This document shows, piece by piece, positions 34,176 to 43,952 of a stretch of DNA of 64,000 nt. This DNA comes from Larix kaempferi (taxonomy: Eukaryota; Streptophyta; Pinopsida; Pinales; Pinaceae), in contig BSBM01000190.1 of assembly GCA_027924585.1 (NCBI GenBank), positions 4,226,501 through 4,290,500 of the forward strand. The letters are read 5' to 3'. The stretch's first letter is position 1, and each line of letters begins with the position of its first letter. A model generated the notes under the pieces. It worked only from the letters and a program-made list of their open reading frames with translations, had not been told where the DNA came from and did not search any database. The position numbers and the translations under genes were made by a program.

Positions 34176-34627
34176 GAAAGATCATGATGAATGATGAACA
34201 CTGAACAAGCGATGGATGTTCAACAAAAGATTTACAAATCAAACACACTATAGAAGGATTGTGGCTAGAAGATTCTCTTAGAAAGAGGAAGAGAATCATG
34301 ATGAGATGTTTTTCTCCAAGTGGCTAGATAAGACCATTCTATTAATGGTGTAATTAAATAAGAAGTGTGAATCAGGTTCTGTATGGGTACCCAGGATTGG
34401 TAGTCAATTGATGAGCTTAATGATCATCATGGGTGATGTGGATCTCAACCTTTGCTACAAGGTTGAATATGGCTTCTATACAAATATGACATGGATGCAA
34501 GAAGGAACTCACCACAGAGTTCGAATGATTTTGAGGCTCATATTAGTAGACCCATCTGACGAGAGATGGCACAGATAGATATGCAGAAGATCACTCAATG
34601 CAGAGTGTGAATAATGGACAATTGACA
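34176..34627 (+). other. Spacer between leader and RT remnant (Copia-2)
   Basis: Non-coding. It is almost identical to 61578-62011 in Copia-5, so it was already part of the family before the two copies separated. Confidence 0.6.
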
Positions 34628-35667
34628 GCTTCATGACAAAGCTTGGGCTTTACCAGAAGTAAAGCTGATCCTAACCTTTACCTTAAGGTTGTGGATGATG
34701 AACCTATCATACCATTATTGTATGACGATGATCTCTTTCTGACAAGGAATGAGAAACAGATCATGAAAATGGCTGCAGAAATGAAAATGAAAGATCTCGG
34801 ATTAATGCACTGCTTCTTAGGTCTAGAAGTATGGCAAGATCCAAAAGGAATCTTTTAAATCAAGGTAAGTATGCTGTGAAGTTTCTAAAAAGATTTGATA
34901 TGTTGGAGTATAAAGCCATGGCCACTCCCATGGACTCCAACTTGAAGTTATTAGTTAATGACTCATCGGATTTAGTGGACCTAACCCTATATAGACAAAT
35001 TATTGGGTCATTGATGCATTCAACAAATACTAGGCCAGATATATGCTTTGCTGCAAATACCCTAAGTCAGTATCTAGTAGAACCTAGAAAGGTTCACTTA
35101 ATAGCTACAAATCATGTAGTGAGGTACCTAAAAGGTACATTAGATTTTGGTCTATATTATCTTGGAGGTCATGAACTCCATTTACATGGTTACTCAGATT
35201 CTAATTGGGCAGGAAGTGTCTCAGACAGAAAGAGTACATCAGGTGGATGTTATAGTCTTGAATTTGCCATGATCTCATAGTTCAGCAAGAAACAATCTAG
35301 TGTGGCTCTCAGTACTGCTGAAGCAGAACATATAGCTATCTGCTCTGCCAGCTGTGAAGCAGTGTGGCTTCAGAAGCTATTATATGGAGTGTTTGACTTA
35401 GAAATGGATTCCACTGTGATTATGTGTGACATTCAAAACTGCATCAAGATAGAAAATCTTGTATTCCACGATAAGTCAAAACACATAGAGATCCGATACT
35501 TCTATATACGAGATATGGTGCAGAGAGGAGCTATCAAGCTCGAGTATATAAGCACTGAGGATCAGATTGCTGATATCTTGACTAAACCTCTGTCTCGAGT
35601 AAAGTTTGAATACTTTCGAGACAAGCTTGGTATAGTCCAGAAGGACCCTCCTCAAAAGGGGGAGTAG
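34628..35667 (+). pseudogene. RT C-terminal part and RNase H remnant (Copia-2)
   Basis: The frame begins inside the RT palm (GFTRSKADPNLYLKVVDDEP). The catalytic box reads LLYDDDLFLT where Copia-4 has LLLYVDDLFV, so Val is replaced by Asp. A stop or frame change at 34855 (DPKGIF*) is followed by the rest of RT (LNQGKYAVKFLKRFDMLEYK) and the Copia RNase H: GYSDSNWAGSVSDRKSTSGG, ALSTAEAEHIAICSASCEAV, and a VFHDKSKHIEIRY block. A stop at 35277 replaces Trp before FSKKQSSVALS. It ends naturally at 35667 (DPPQKGE). Copia-5 shares the YDDD change and the break after DPKGIF. Confidence 0.85.
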
Positions 35668-35754
35668 TATGGTATCTGATAACAAGTCTATCCCATCAAT
35701 TTGCTGCACTTAGTTACTTAGAATTATTTAGATTTAGGAATCTTATATTTTTTC

Positions 35755-35905
35755 TTTAGATGATAGATGTATACATGCTTTTGATGATATATGCATACAT
35801 GCTTTTGATGTTATATATACATGCTTTTGATGATAGATGTATACATGCTTTTGCTGATAGATGTATACATGCTTTTGATGATAGATGTTATACATGTTTT
35901 GATGA
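35755..35905. repeat. ~22-bp tandem repeat (Copia-2 3' region)
   Basis: About six copies of a TGATAGATGTATACATGCTTT-like unit. It is homologous to 63160-63250 in Copia-5. Confidence 0.9.
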
Positions 35906-35929
35906 TGAGGATACATGATTGACACATGT

Positions 35930-36294
35930 TTTAATGAAGTTCTTGGTAAACATGTGAGGGGATTGGATCATCCCTAGACTTCAGTCTGAAAGAAGAGCCG
36001 TAGACATATGTCTTCAAGAACGAAGTTCTTGGTGAACATGTGAGGGGATTGGATCATCCCTGGACTTCAGTTCGAAAGAAGAGCCGTAGATGTATGTCTT
36101 CGAGAATGAGGTTCTTGGTGAACATGTGAGGGGATTGGATCATCCCTGAACTTCAGTCCGAAAGAAGAGCCGTAGACGTATGTCTTCGAGAATGAAGTTC
36201 TTGGTGAACATGTGAGGGGATTGGATCATCCCTAGACTTCAGTCCGAAAGAAGAGCCGTAGACGTATGTCTTCGAGAATGAAGTCCTTGGCGGA
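35930..36294. repeat. 86-bp tandem repeat, four copies plus a partial
   Basis: Units start at about 35936, 36023, 36109, 36195 and 36281 with GAAGTTCTTGGTG. The core has GGATTGGATCATCC followed by GGACTTCAGTCC. The same array type fills 63365-64000. Confidence 0.9.
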
Positions 36295-36930
36295 TGGTTG
36301 AGGATTAAGTCATCCTTGGACGTGGTCCTAAATGTACGGTGGAGGATTAAGTCATCCTTGGACGTGGTCCTAAATGTATGGTTGAGGATTAAGTCATCCT
36401 TGGACGTGGTCCTAAATGTACGGTGGAGGATTAAGTCATCCTTGGACGTCGTCCTAAATGTACGGTGGAGGATTAAGTCATCCTTGGACGTGGTCCTAAA
36501 TGTACGGTGGAGGATTAAGTCATCCTTGGACGTGGTACTAAATGTACGGTTGAGGATTAAGTCATCCTTGGACGTGGTCCCAAATGTACGGTTGAGGATT
36601 AAGTCATCTTTGGACGTGGTCCTAAATGTACGGTGGAGGATTATGTCATCCTTGGACATTGTCCTAAATGTACGGTGGAGGATTATGTCATCCTTGGACG
36701 TAGTCCTAAATGTACGGTGGAGGATTAAGTCATCCTTGGACGTGGTCCTAAATGTACGGTGGAGGATTAAGTCATCCTTGGACGTGGTCCTAAATGTACG
36801 GTGGAGGATTAAATCATCCTTGGACGTAGTCCTAAATGTACGGTGGAGGATTAAGTCATCCTTGGACGTAGTCCTAAATGTACGGTTGAGGATTAAGTCA
36901 TCCTTGGACGTGGTCCTAAATGTATGGTAA
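36295..36930. repeat. 42-bp tandem repeat, 15 copies
   Basis: The unit is about GGTGGAGGATTAAGTCATCC continuing into TTGGACGTGGTCCTAAATGTAC. Because 42 is a multiple of three, long frames stay open on both strands (210 codons plus, 168 minus). Each unit holds two short inverted repeats, GGAT...ATCC and GGACGTGGTCC. Copies differ at a few positions only, so the array is recent or homogenised. Confidence 0.95.
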
Positions 36931-37205
36931 GGATTGGATCATCCTTGGACTTTGGTCCTGTGAATTGAGCCATAGACATGAGGTCTCCGAAAATTGATAG
37001 GACTGGATCGTCCCTGGACTTCGGTTCAAAAGGTACATGATAGGACTGGATCATCCCTGGACTTCGGTTCAAAAGGTACATGATAGGATTGGATCATCCT
37101 CGGACTTCAGTCTTTTGAATTGAGCCGTAGACATGAGGTCTCTGAGAATTGATAGGACTGGATCGACCCTGGACTTCGGTTCAAAAGGTACATGACAGGA
37201 TTGCA
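36931..37205. repeat. ~43-bp repeats with the GGAT...ATCC core
   Basis: Five or six units carrying GATAGGACTGGATC(A/G)TCC and GGACTTCGGTTC, interspersed with longer units that have GAGCC(A/G)TAGACATGAGGTC. It bridges the 86-bp and 42-bp arrays in sequence. Confidence 0.85.
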
Positions 37206-37239
37206 TCATCCATGGACATAGGTCCTAAAGAGAACAGGA

Positions 37240-37540
37240 TTGATCGTATGATGACAATGTTGATGACGATGTTGATAATCATGTAACGACGATGCTGATA
37301 ATCGTATGATGACGATGCTGTTGATCGTGTGATGACGATGCAGATGATCGTATGATGACGATGCTGATGATCGTGTGATGACGATGATGTTGAACGTGTG
37401 ATGACGATGCTGATGATCGTATGATGACGATGTTGATGATCGTGTGATGTCGATGCTGATGAACGTGTGATGACGATGCTGATGACAATGCTGATGATCG
37501 TGTGATGACGATGCTGATGATTGAGTACTATCAACTCTGA
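37240..37540. repeat. ~21-27-bp GATGACGATGCTGATGATCGTG repeats
   Basis: About 12 units. The minus strand reads as Ser/His/Ile-rich frames (SASSSHDHQHRHHT) of 69 to 120 codons in three frames. That is a property of the repeat and does not suggest a gene. Confidence 0.9.
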
Positions 37541-37677
37541 TGATGTTGATGTTCCAGTAACTAGTCAAGTTACTGATGATGATAAATTGAAGAAAGCTTC
37601 CGATGATTTATAGATGTATCATGTATGATGTTGATGACTCCTTGCTTGTGCAGATGCTGTTATAATATCCTTCTCGT

Positions 37678-37687
37678 TAAGGGGGAG
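37678..37687 (+). other. Polypurine tract (Copia-2)
   Basis: AAGGGGGAG lies immediately before the 3' LTR start TGTTGAG. Confidence 0.85.
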
Positions 37688-38291
37688 TGTTGAGATATTG
37701 TAACTTCAAAGAATATTATATTTGTACTTTATTATTCTGGAGATGATTCATTCCTCCATGAAGATCTTATTGTATATCCAGAGATGTTTATTCCTCCGTC
37801 AGGATGTGGTAACTTGGGTTATTAGACTTCCTTAGTGGGGGGTCGGCCTTGTATGTGTTATGTGGGTCAAAGGATTATTAGACCACCCTAGAGGGGTCAG
37901 CCCAGTCAGTTGTAGTGGGGTATTTAACCCATTGGTTAAATACAAGCCTACATGTCTTGTGTAAAAGAAAAGTCGGAGTAGTGTATAAATAGAGGAGGTG
38001 TGTTCCTCATTTGACACACTCACTCACTTAAGAGAGGCGCACTTGTGGAGGAGAGGTCTCCTATAGTGGAGGAGGAGATCATGTCTTTGGTTTGCATCTT
38101 TGTATATTGCTGGTCATCTATTTTGAGGAAGCTTTGCTGGGTTTTCTACCCCATGAGGGTTTCCCAGGATAAATCTGTGTCTCTTGTGTTTATGCTATGC
38201 TTGTTGTTTCTTCAATGATCCTGTATATGCTATTATTGTGAAATGGAATGTAATGTTGCTATTTTCTGTATTAGCATATTGAATTTTAACA
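37688..38291 (+). repeat. 3' LTR of Copia-2 (family A)
   Basis: 604 bp, TGTTGAG...TTTTAACA. Differences from the 5' LTR are mostly transitions (for example CCGTG/CCATG, CCGG/CCAG). The TATA box is at 37984. The LTR is followed by TCCCC and the rest of solo LTR E. Confidence 0.95.
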
Positions 38292-39984
38292 TCCCCTCCC
38301 ATCCTACCAGCTAGATGGAGAGGATTGTGAGGTTAAACCGGGCATCCTGTCCCATACATTAACAAACATTAAAATTAAAATGAAAATATACATATACATA
38401 TGAAAGTGCAGAACGGACGTGATACTAAACTGGGCATCTAGCCCCATGAACTTATTACATAATCATTCACATAATATAATAGAGAAATGTAGATGCATAA
38501 CTATTTTTATAACACAGCGGAAGTAACATCATTTACACCATCACCATACATTCAGATATCCATCAATTAAATAATTGCAAGGATATACAGGAGAATACTT
38601 ATCTTATAACAGTAGCCCCAAGCAACTGGCTATGCAACTACAATGTTCCACCCAACCGTAGGCCAGTGTGCTCCTCAAATTCTCAGCACCACTGCCACCC
38701 CCCGAGCTGGGCATGATCTCTACAAGGAACCAGGGAACAACAGACTCACACATAGCCAAGCATACACCAAGATGAGCCAAGCCAATCTACCATTGGGTTT
38801 ATCAGGCTGCTAGGAGATGGAAAGGAAGAATTGCTAAGCTAGCGAGCTCAACCACAGAGCTATGGGTACCCCTCCTAGATCTATTCAGCTTGGCACTCAC
38901 AATGCCTACACACCCAACACCAGGAAGTATTCTCTTCACTGCCACACAGTCCCTCAAGCCATACCTTCCTTTCTAGTGCTCTCAGGGTGTGCATAGAAAA
39001 GTAGCCAGCCCTCTTGATCTTCTTGAGAGGTTACTCCCTACACTAGGTTTATCAAGCTAATTCTGTCCACTACCACTCCAGTTTCTTGCTTACAGGTTCA
39101 AATCAAACAAGGATGCTCATAACAACAAAACTACACTTGCTGAGCATGAGAAAAACGTTTCAACAGTGGAATGTATGAGGTGGGGTTTCCTGAGCTTCAT
39201 AAAAATGTGGGTAGACTCAAAACGAATTGGCAACTAGGAAAATTCGACTGGGAGAGCAAACCATTCCAGAAAAACGCCCCCAAGGGCAAAAATGACCTCT
39301 CCCTCAGTCCAAAATCGCGTCCCTCCTTCCCCAGCTGCTGCAAAATACCAAAAACGAGTTCCTGGGCAAGGAAAAACGCAGGGTTATGGTGAAAAACGTG
39401 AGGATAACTTCCAATGAGCTCAGTCTGCATGAGAGGAAGGACGTAGTGGATGAAGAATTGCCTTAGGCAGCATTTCGTGGGGGTTTTCTTGCCCAGCAAG
39501 CCAAAAATACGATTTTCAGGTTGATGGCTTGCCCATGCACGAAAATATGGCTGCCATACTTCTCCAATCCCAAGACATTAATTGCCTCAACCAACTCTTG
39601 GAAGAATTAAATGATTGGGTCCATAACCCAAAATGGGTAGTTGGTGGTTTATGGGTTTTTTCATTGACACATGGATTAACACCATTGGCTCAAGGGTTTG
39701 AATAATTTCCCTCCCTATTCCTTGTAGAATCATGCCCCCATCTCTTTGTTGCATTGCATAGCTAGTTGTGGGTATTTTTCATTAAAATTCGTATTTACAT
39801 GATGTCTTATTTACATCGTGCCCTTCTAGCACAAGAACCATAGGCATCTATTTCTTTAATCGCCGATACATAAAATGCTAAATCAATGGTGGGGCCTTGG
39901 CCTTGAGCTCCTCACCATGATTGAATTACAATATTTACATAATTTACGATTTAATGTGAAGGGGGTCAAAATGGGGACGTGACA

Positions 39985-40564
39985 CATGGTTCATCAATAT
40001 GAGCCTCCATTTAATGAGAATGCACAATATCTCTCTAAGAGTGGTTGTTATAGTGTTGATGATGCTCTTACATAATTTATGTAGCTAGTTATACACCACA
40101 GGAGCATCTTTAAATCCTAATGATCCTTAAGTCGAAAGAAAATAAAATGTTTTACCAAAATATGGTTTGAAGAGTTGATAAGGTTATTAAATGATTAGAA
40201 TATTGCTTATGTTGGATGACCATGAGAACTACACATTCGTTAAGGAATTGCTAGCAGTATTCAGATTCGATATTGGTTCATAAACAAAAACATGTAGTCA
40301 ATAAGATGTAGATGTTGAGAAAATAACATCACTAGTGCATAAACCTCTATGACACCAAAAATATTCTAAAAGAGAGAGAAGACTAGATCTATTGGATTTG
40401 TTATGTCAAAATAAAAGAGGAATACCTCTATTTATAACAACGGGAAGATGGATAGCATTTAAGAGGCACAACTACAAATCTAGGTAGATAAGGATTTTCC
40501 TATCTAAGCTTACAATTATATCAATAGTTGGCTTGCATAAACCCCACCTTATGTAAAACATAAG
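39985..40564. other. No recognisable gene
   Basis: This is the right flank of solo LTR E, starting with the CATGG duplication, up to the family B LTR at 40565. It is AT-rich. Frames are short and unassigned. Confidence 0.5.
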
Positions 40565-41204
40565 TGTTAGTTTTTCATAATTTTCAATCTGATCTAAGAT
40601 CTTAACTGAGAGAATAACATGTACAACATATCTACACCATATCAATCAAGGACACAATAATGCAAGCACACAAGAGACACAGAGTTTACTTGGGGAAAAC
40701 CATAAAGGTGAAAAACCCCAATAACTTCCTCAGAGATAGATAGAGCAATGATACAACCCAAGCATAAGAGATAGACGTCTCCTAGTAGCATCTTCTCCTC
40801 CTCCACAAGTGTGCCACTCTCCAAAGTGTGAGAGAGAATAGAATGATCAATTAGAGTGCCTCCTGCACTCTATTTATACTCGACTTGACTTGCCTAATAA
40901 CCTTTACTAGGTCGGCCTTAACTTAACCACATAACATAATGCTGACTGGGCCGACCCCCAATAGGGTGGTCTAATAACCCTTTGACCCACATGGACGACC
41001 CCCAATAGGGTGGTCTAATAACCGCTTGACCCACATGACATACATGGCCGACCCCAACAAGGTTGTCTAATAACCCATCAAGTATAAGTTACGACACTTA
41101 CAAAATAAATGACGACACTTCCGTATAGAGGAATAATAACATCTCTATAGGAATACAATATACATATATGTGAAATACATTCCGAAGTTACATATACATC
41201 AACA
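40565..41204 (-). repeat. 3' LTR of Copia-3 (family B)
   Basis: On the minus strand it starts TGTTGATGTATATG and ends CTAACA, 640 bp. It matches 48127-48725. It carries about three copies of a GGCCGACCCC...GGTGGTCTAATAACC block (40947-41075). A TATA box is at 40870-40878. Confidence 0.9.
40870..40878 (-). promoter_or_regulatory. LTR TATA box (Copia-3)
   Basis: The minus strand reads TATAAATAG, at the same relative place as in the other family B LTR (48381). Confidence 0.75.
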
Positions 41205-41213
41205 CTCCCTCTT
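41205..41213 (-). other. Polypurine tract (Copia-3)
   Basis: The minus strand reads AAGAGGGAG, next to the LTR start TGTTGATG. Confidence 0.8.
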
Positions 41214-41439
41214 AACTAGGAAGGCATTTCTCGACACAGGTCTTCTAGCACAAGTCTTCTTCTCTGGATCATCATCACTGGATAATCATCATCGAGTCAT
41301 CGTCATTGTCACTGTTGCTACTATCTCAATCAATCTCTGAATCTATTCGTCATAAGAAGTTCTACAGAGCCAGTCCTTTTTCATACTAGATGTAGGCCCA
41401 CCACCTGCAGGTTTTCATCATTACTGGGATACTCTGGAA

Positions 41440-41935
41440 TCCTCAGGACTTATTACGTGCGTCACAAAACCTTAAAAGAGTCTCTTGACTAGCAAGAACC
41501 CTAAAGAGCATCTGAGGCCTTTTTCATCTTGTCTAGATCTCCAAGAATTATTACATGTGACCCCCACCACAAAACCTTCAACGAGTGTCTTGCCAAGCAA
41601 GAACCCTAAAGAGCATATGAGGCCTTTATCATCATGTCCATATCTCTAGGATGTATTACATGTGGTCAGCACAAAACCTTAAAAGAGTGTCTTACCGAGC
41701 AAGAACCCTAAAGAGCATCTGAGGCCTTTTTCATCCTGTCCGGATCTCCAGGACTTATTAGATGTGGTCATGGAAATGCCTCGAAAGAGCATCTGAGGCA
41801 TTTTTCATCCTGTCCATATCTCCTAGGTCTACTTATATGCATCCCAGAGCAATGCCTCAAAAGAGCATCTAAGGCCTTTTTCATCCTGTCCAGATCTCCC
41901 AGGTCTACTTACATGCTCATCTGCACAGCCTGTTC
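41440..41935. repeat. ~100-bp tandem repeat, about five copies (Copia-3)
   Basis: Each unit has AAAGAGCATCTGAGGCCTTT and TCATC(T/C)TGTCC followed by ATCTCC. It lies between RNase H and LTR, as the unrelated arrays of Copia-2 do. Confidence 0.85.
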
Positions 41936-41989
41936 CACGACCACAGAGTATCAACCTAATACTCACCATACATCATCCTGATGTACACA

Positions 41990-42440
41990 TGATGATCCTT
42001 CATCATCACTGCATCATCCTAATGCATGATATTTGGAGCAACATCTTGAAGCTCCTCATCCATGATCATCCTGATCATACAATGCATCTACCTGATGCAT
42101 ACCAAGTATCTACCTGATACATATCATCATACATGATCCACCTGATCATAGAATTTATCCACCTGATACATACATAGATACATGATCCATGTGATCACAT
42201 AATGTATCTACCTAATACATATCAACACACATGATCTACCTGATCATACAACGTATCCACCTGATAGATATACAAATACATGGTCCAAGCATCCAACACG
42301 ATGCATATACAAAATACATACAAATGATCCAACTAATCACATCCATCATCCAACATGATGCATACATACATAAATAATCCAACTGATCATATCCAACATC
42401 CAACATGATGCATACATACATACATGATCCAACTGATCAT
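41990..42440. repeat. ~50-60-bp tandem repeat (Copia-3 3' region)
   Basis: Repeated units contain ACATGATCCA(A/C)CTGATCAT and (T/C)ATCCAACATGATGCATAC. The array is related to 1-149. The minus-strand 61-codon frame here is repeat-derived. Confidence 0.85.
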
Positions 42441-42441
42441 A

Positions 42442-43700
42442 TCAGCATCCAACATACATGAGCTTTATTGCTCCTCTCTGCACCATATCCCTAATATAGT
42501 GATATTTGATCTCAATGTGTTTTGACTTATCGTGGAACACCAGATTCTCAGACAGCTTTACACAACTCTCGTTGTCACAAAAGATACCAGTAGCCTCCAG
42601 CGGGAGATCAAATAACTCAGACAGTAGCTTCCAAAGCCATACTACCACACAACTAGCTGAACAAGCTGCAACATACTCTGCTTCAGCTGTACTCAGTGCT
42701 ACGCAAGACTGCTTCCTGCTAAACCAAGAGATCACACCTGATCCCATATTGAAGCAGCACCCAAAAGTGCTCTTCCTATTTGCAGCACTGCCTACCCAAT
42801 CTGAATCAACATAACCCTGCAGGTTAAACTTTTGATTTGCATCATAATTGAGCCCATAATCAACCGTACCCTTCACGTACCTCAGAATATGCTTTACAGC
42901 AACCAGGTGAACACCTCTGGGGTCTGTCAAGAACTGGCTCAATGTGTTCACCACAAAGAAAATATCTGGTCTCGTGTTCATTAGGTACATCAAGGATCCA
43001 ATCATCCGAAGATACACAGTAACATCAACTGGCTCAGATGATGCATCACACAGAAGCTTCAGGTTTGATGCCATAGGTGTGGCCATGGCCTTGCAGTCCA
43101 TCATCCCGAACCTCTTCAAGATTTCTACTGCATAGTTCCCTTGTTCAAGGAAGATTCCATCTGCACTCTGCCACACCTCCATACCTAGAAAATAGTGCAT
43201 CATCCACAAGTTCTTCATCTCGAACTCGGCAGTAAGCTTCCGCTATATGTCGGCAATCAATCTATCTTCACCTGTAATAAACAGGTCATCCATATACAAA
43301 AGTAGTATCACTGGATTGCCTTCCTCAACCTTGTAGTAAAGTTTGGAATCTGCTTTACTCTTGTTAAATACCAAACTGGATAGAAATCTATCTATCCTAC
43401 CATACCAAGTTCTGCACATATGTGACTCCCTGTCATGTGTCTTAGAACCAAGTGGCTACTCCACATACACTTCTTCTTCAACTACACCATTCAAGAAAGT
43501 TGTCTTGAAATCCATTTGGTGTATCTTTCCTTTCATCACTGAAGCCAGAGCAAGTACGGATCTAATGGAAGTGTATATGGCTACAGGAGCAAAAGTCTCT
43601 ATGCTACCACCTGCAGCATGCTTGATCTTGTATATCCTCTTAGAAGTCACTACAGACTCCCCTTCAGGTTTTGGGACTGCATCCCAAACATCTTCATGAT
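42442..43700 (-). pseudogene. Reverse transcriptase and RNase H (Copia-3)
   Basis: RT begins at about 43700 with VVTSKRIYKIKH, lacks roughly 20 codons before TFAPVAIYTS, and reads QMDFKTTFLNGVVEEEVYVE. The catalytic box is YMDD (about 43294, in LLLYMDDLFITG). An open frame of 258 codons (43218-42442) then gives HYFLGMEVWQSADGIFLEQG, the RNase H motifs GYVDSDWVGSAANRKSTFG and ALSTAEAEYVAACSASC, and VFHDKSKHIEIKYHYIRDM. It ends early at IKLMYVGC*, where the tandem array replaces the natural C-terminus. Damage is light: one in-frame deletion and a few stops between 43220 and 43460. Confidence 0.88.
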
Positions 43701-43952
43701 CGATTGGTACTCCTTGATCATGGCATTCTTCCCAGATCCTGCGAACTTCAATATCTTCAATATTTTCAATAGATAACTTTGTTGCTGAACAAATGTTGTA
43801 GTCCTTCTTTTGTAGGTGATGGTATACGATCTTTCCTACACAACAAGTTAAATTGCATGATTAGAAAAAATCTCAAAATCTCATAGTTTTCAGAACAAAT
43901 TCTTACACATAAAGAAATATGTCATACAGTCATGCAATTATCTTAGCTAATG
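43701..43952 (-). other. RT upstream segment and leader-intron start of Copia-3
   Basis: Homologous to 463-705. It includes the conserved splice-acceptor-like string TTGTGTAG|GAAAGATC (minus strand, near 43840-43853) just ahead of the acidic segment that precedes RT. Confidence 0.6.

Larger units (their letters stand above)
31180..38291 (+). mobile_element. Copia-2: non-autonomous Copia with both LTRs
   Basis: This is the only element in the window with both LTRs (604 bp each, about 15 differences by eye). It has TG...CA ends, a tRNA-iMet PBS and a polypurine tract. The 5-bp flanks TCCCT (31175-31179) and TCCCC (38292-38296) fit a target duplication with one change. Internal content is a leader, an intron-like segment, an RT C-terminal/RNase H remnant and a 2-kb tandem-repeat region. 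There is no gag, protease or integrase. It must have moved with proteins supplied in trans. Confidence 0.9.
31168..39984. repeat. Solo LTR (element E), interrupted by Copia-2
   Basis: The left end TGTCACGTCCC (31168) and right end GGGGACGTGACA (39984) are perfect inverted termini of about 12 bp. Both outer flanks are CATGG (31163-31167 and 39985-39989), a 5-bp target duplication. Removing Copia-2 leaves about 1.7 kb (31168-31179 plus 38292-39984). With no internal domain found, a solo LTR is the simplest reading. A non-LTR explanation (DNA element with 5-bp duplication) is less likely given TG...CA ends. Small ORFs inside (39171-39499) overlap on both strands and have no recognisable product. 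Confidence 0.75.
40565..43952 (-). mobile_element. Copia-3: Copia with family B 3' LTR, 5'-truncated
   Basis: A minus-strand Copia. In its own direction: the start of the leader intron region (43952-43850), RT, RNase H, tandem arrays, polypurine tract, and 3' LTR. It ends at 43952, where a plus-strand family A LTR fragment is joined through the shared string CTTCAA. It has no gag or integrase in the window. Confidence 0.85.

Noticed and set aside
35930-36294. Regular repeats that could suggest a CRISPR-like array
   Set aside because: Units are directly adjacent tandem copies without unique spacers, in a plant retrotransposon.
36298-36930. 210-codon plus-strand and 168-codon minus-strand ORFs with 14-residue repeats (RIKSSLDVVLNVRW)
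   Set aside because: Both follow from a 42-bp tandem unit that is a multiple of three and lacks stops in two frames. There is no start context or similarity, and the sequence lies in the 3' non-coding region of Copia-2.
37181-37568. Three overlapping His/Ser-rich minus-strand ORFs
   Set aside because: They are readings of the GATGACGATGCTGATGATCGTG repeat in all three frames. No single frame is favoured.
39171-39499. Overlapping plus (73 codons) and minus (100 codons) ORFs inside solo LTR E
   Set aside because: They are located wholly in an LTR, with no similarity and no support for either strand.
31168-39984. Element E as a DNA transposon with 12-bp terminal inverted repeats
   Set aside because: TG...CA ends with a 5-bp duplication fit an LTR better. 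No transposase fragment is visible, although this is not strictly excluded.
43050-43140. Plus-strand ORFs over Copia-3 RT (42506-43699)
   Set aside because: They are antisense shadows of a clear minus-strand RT/RNase H frame.
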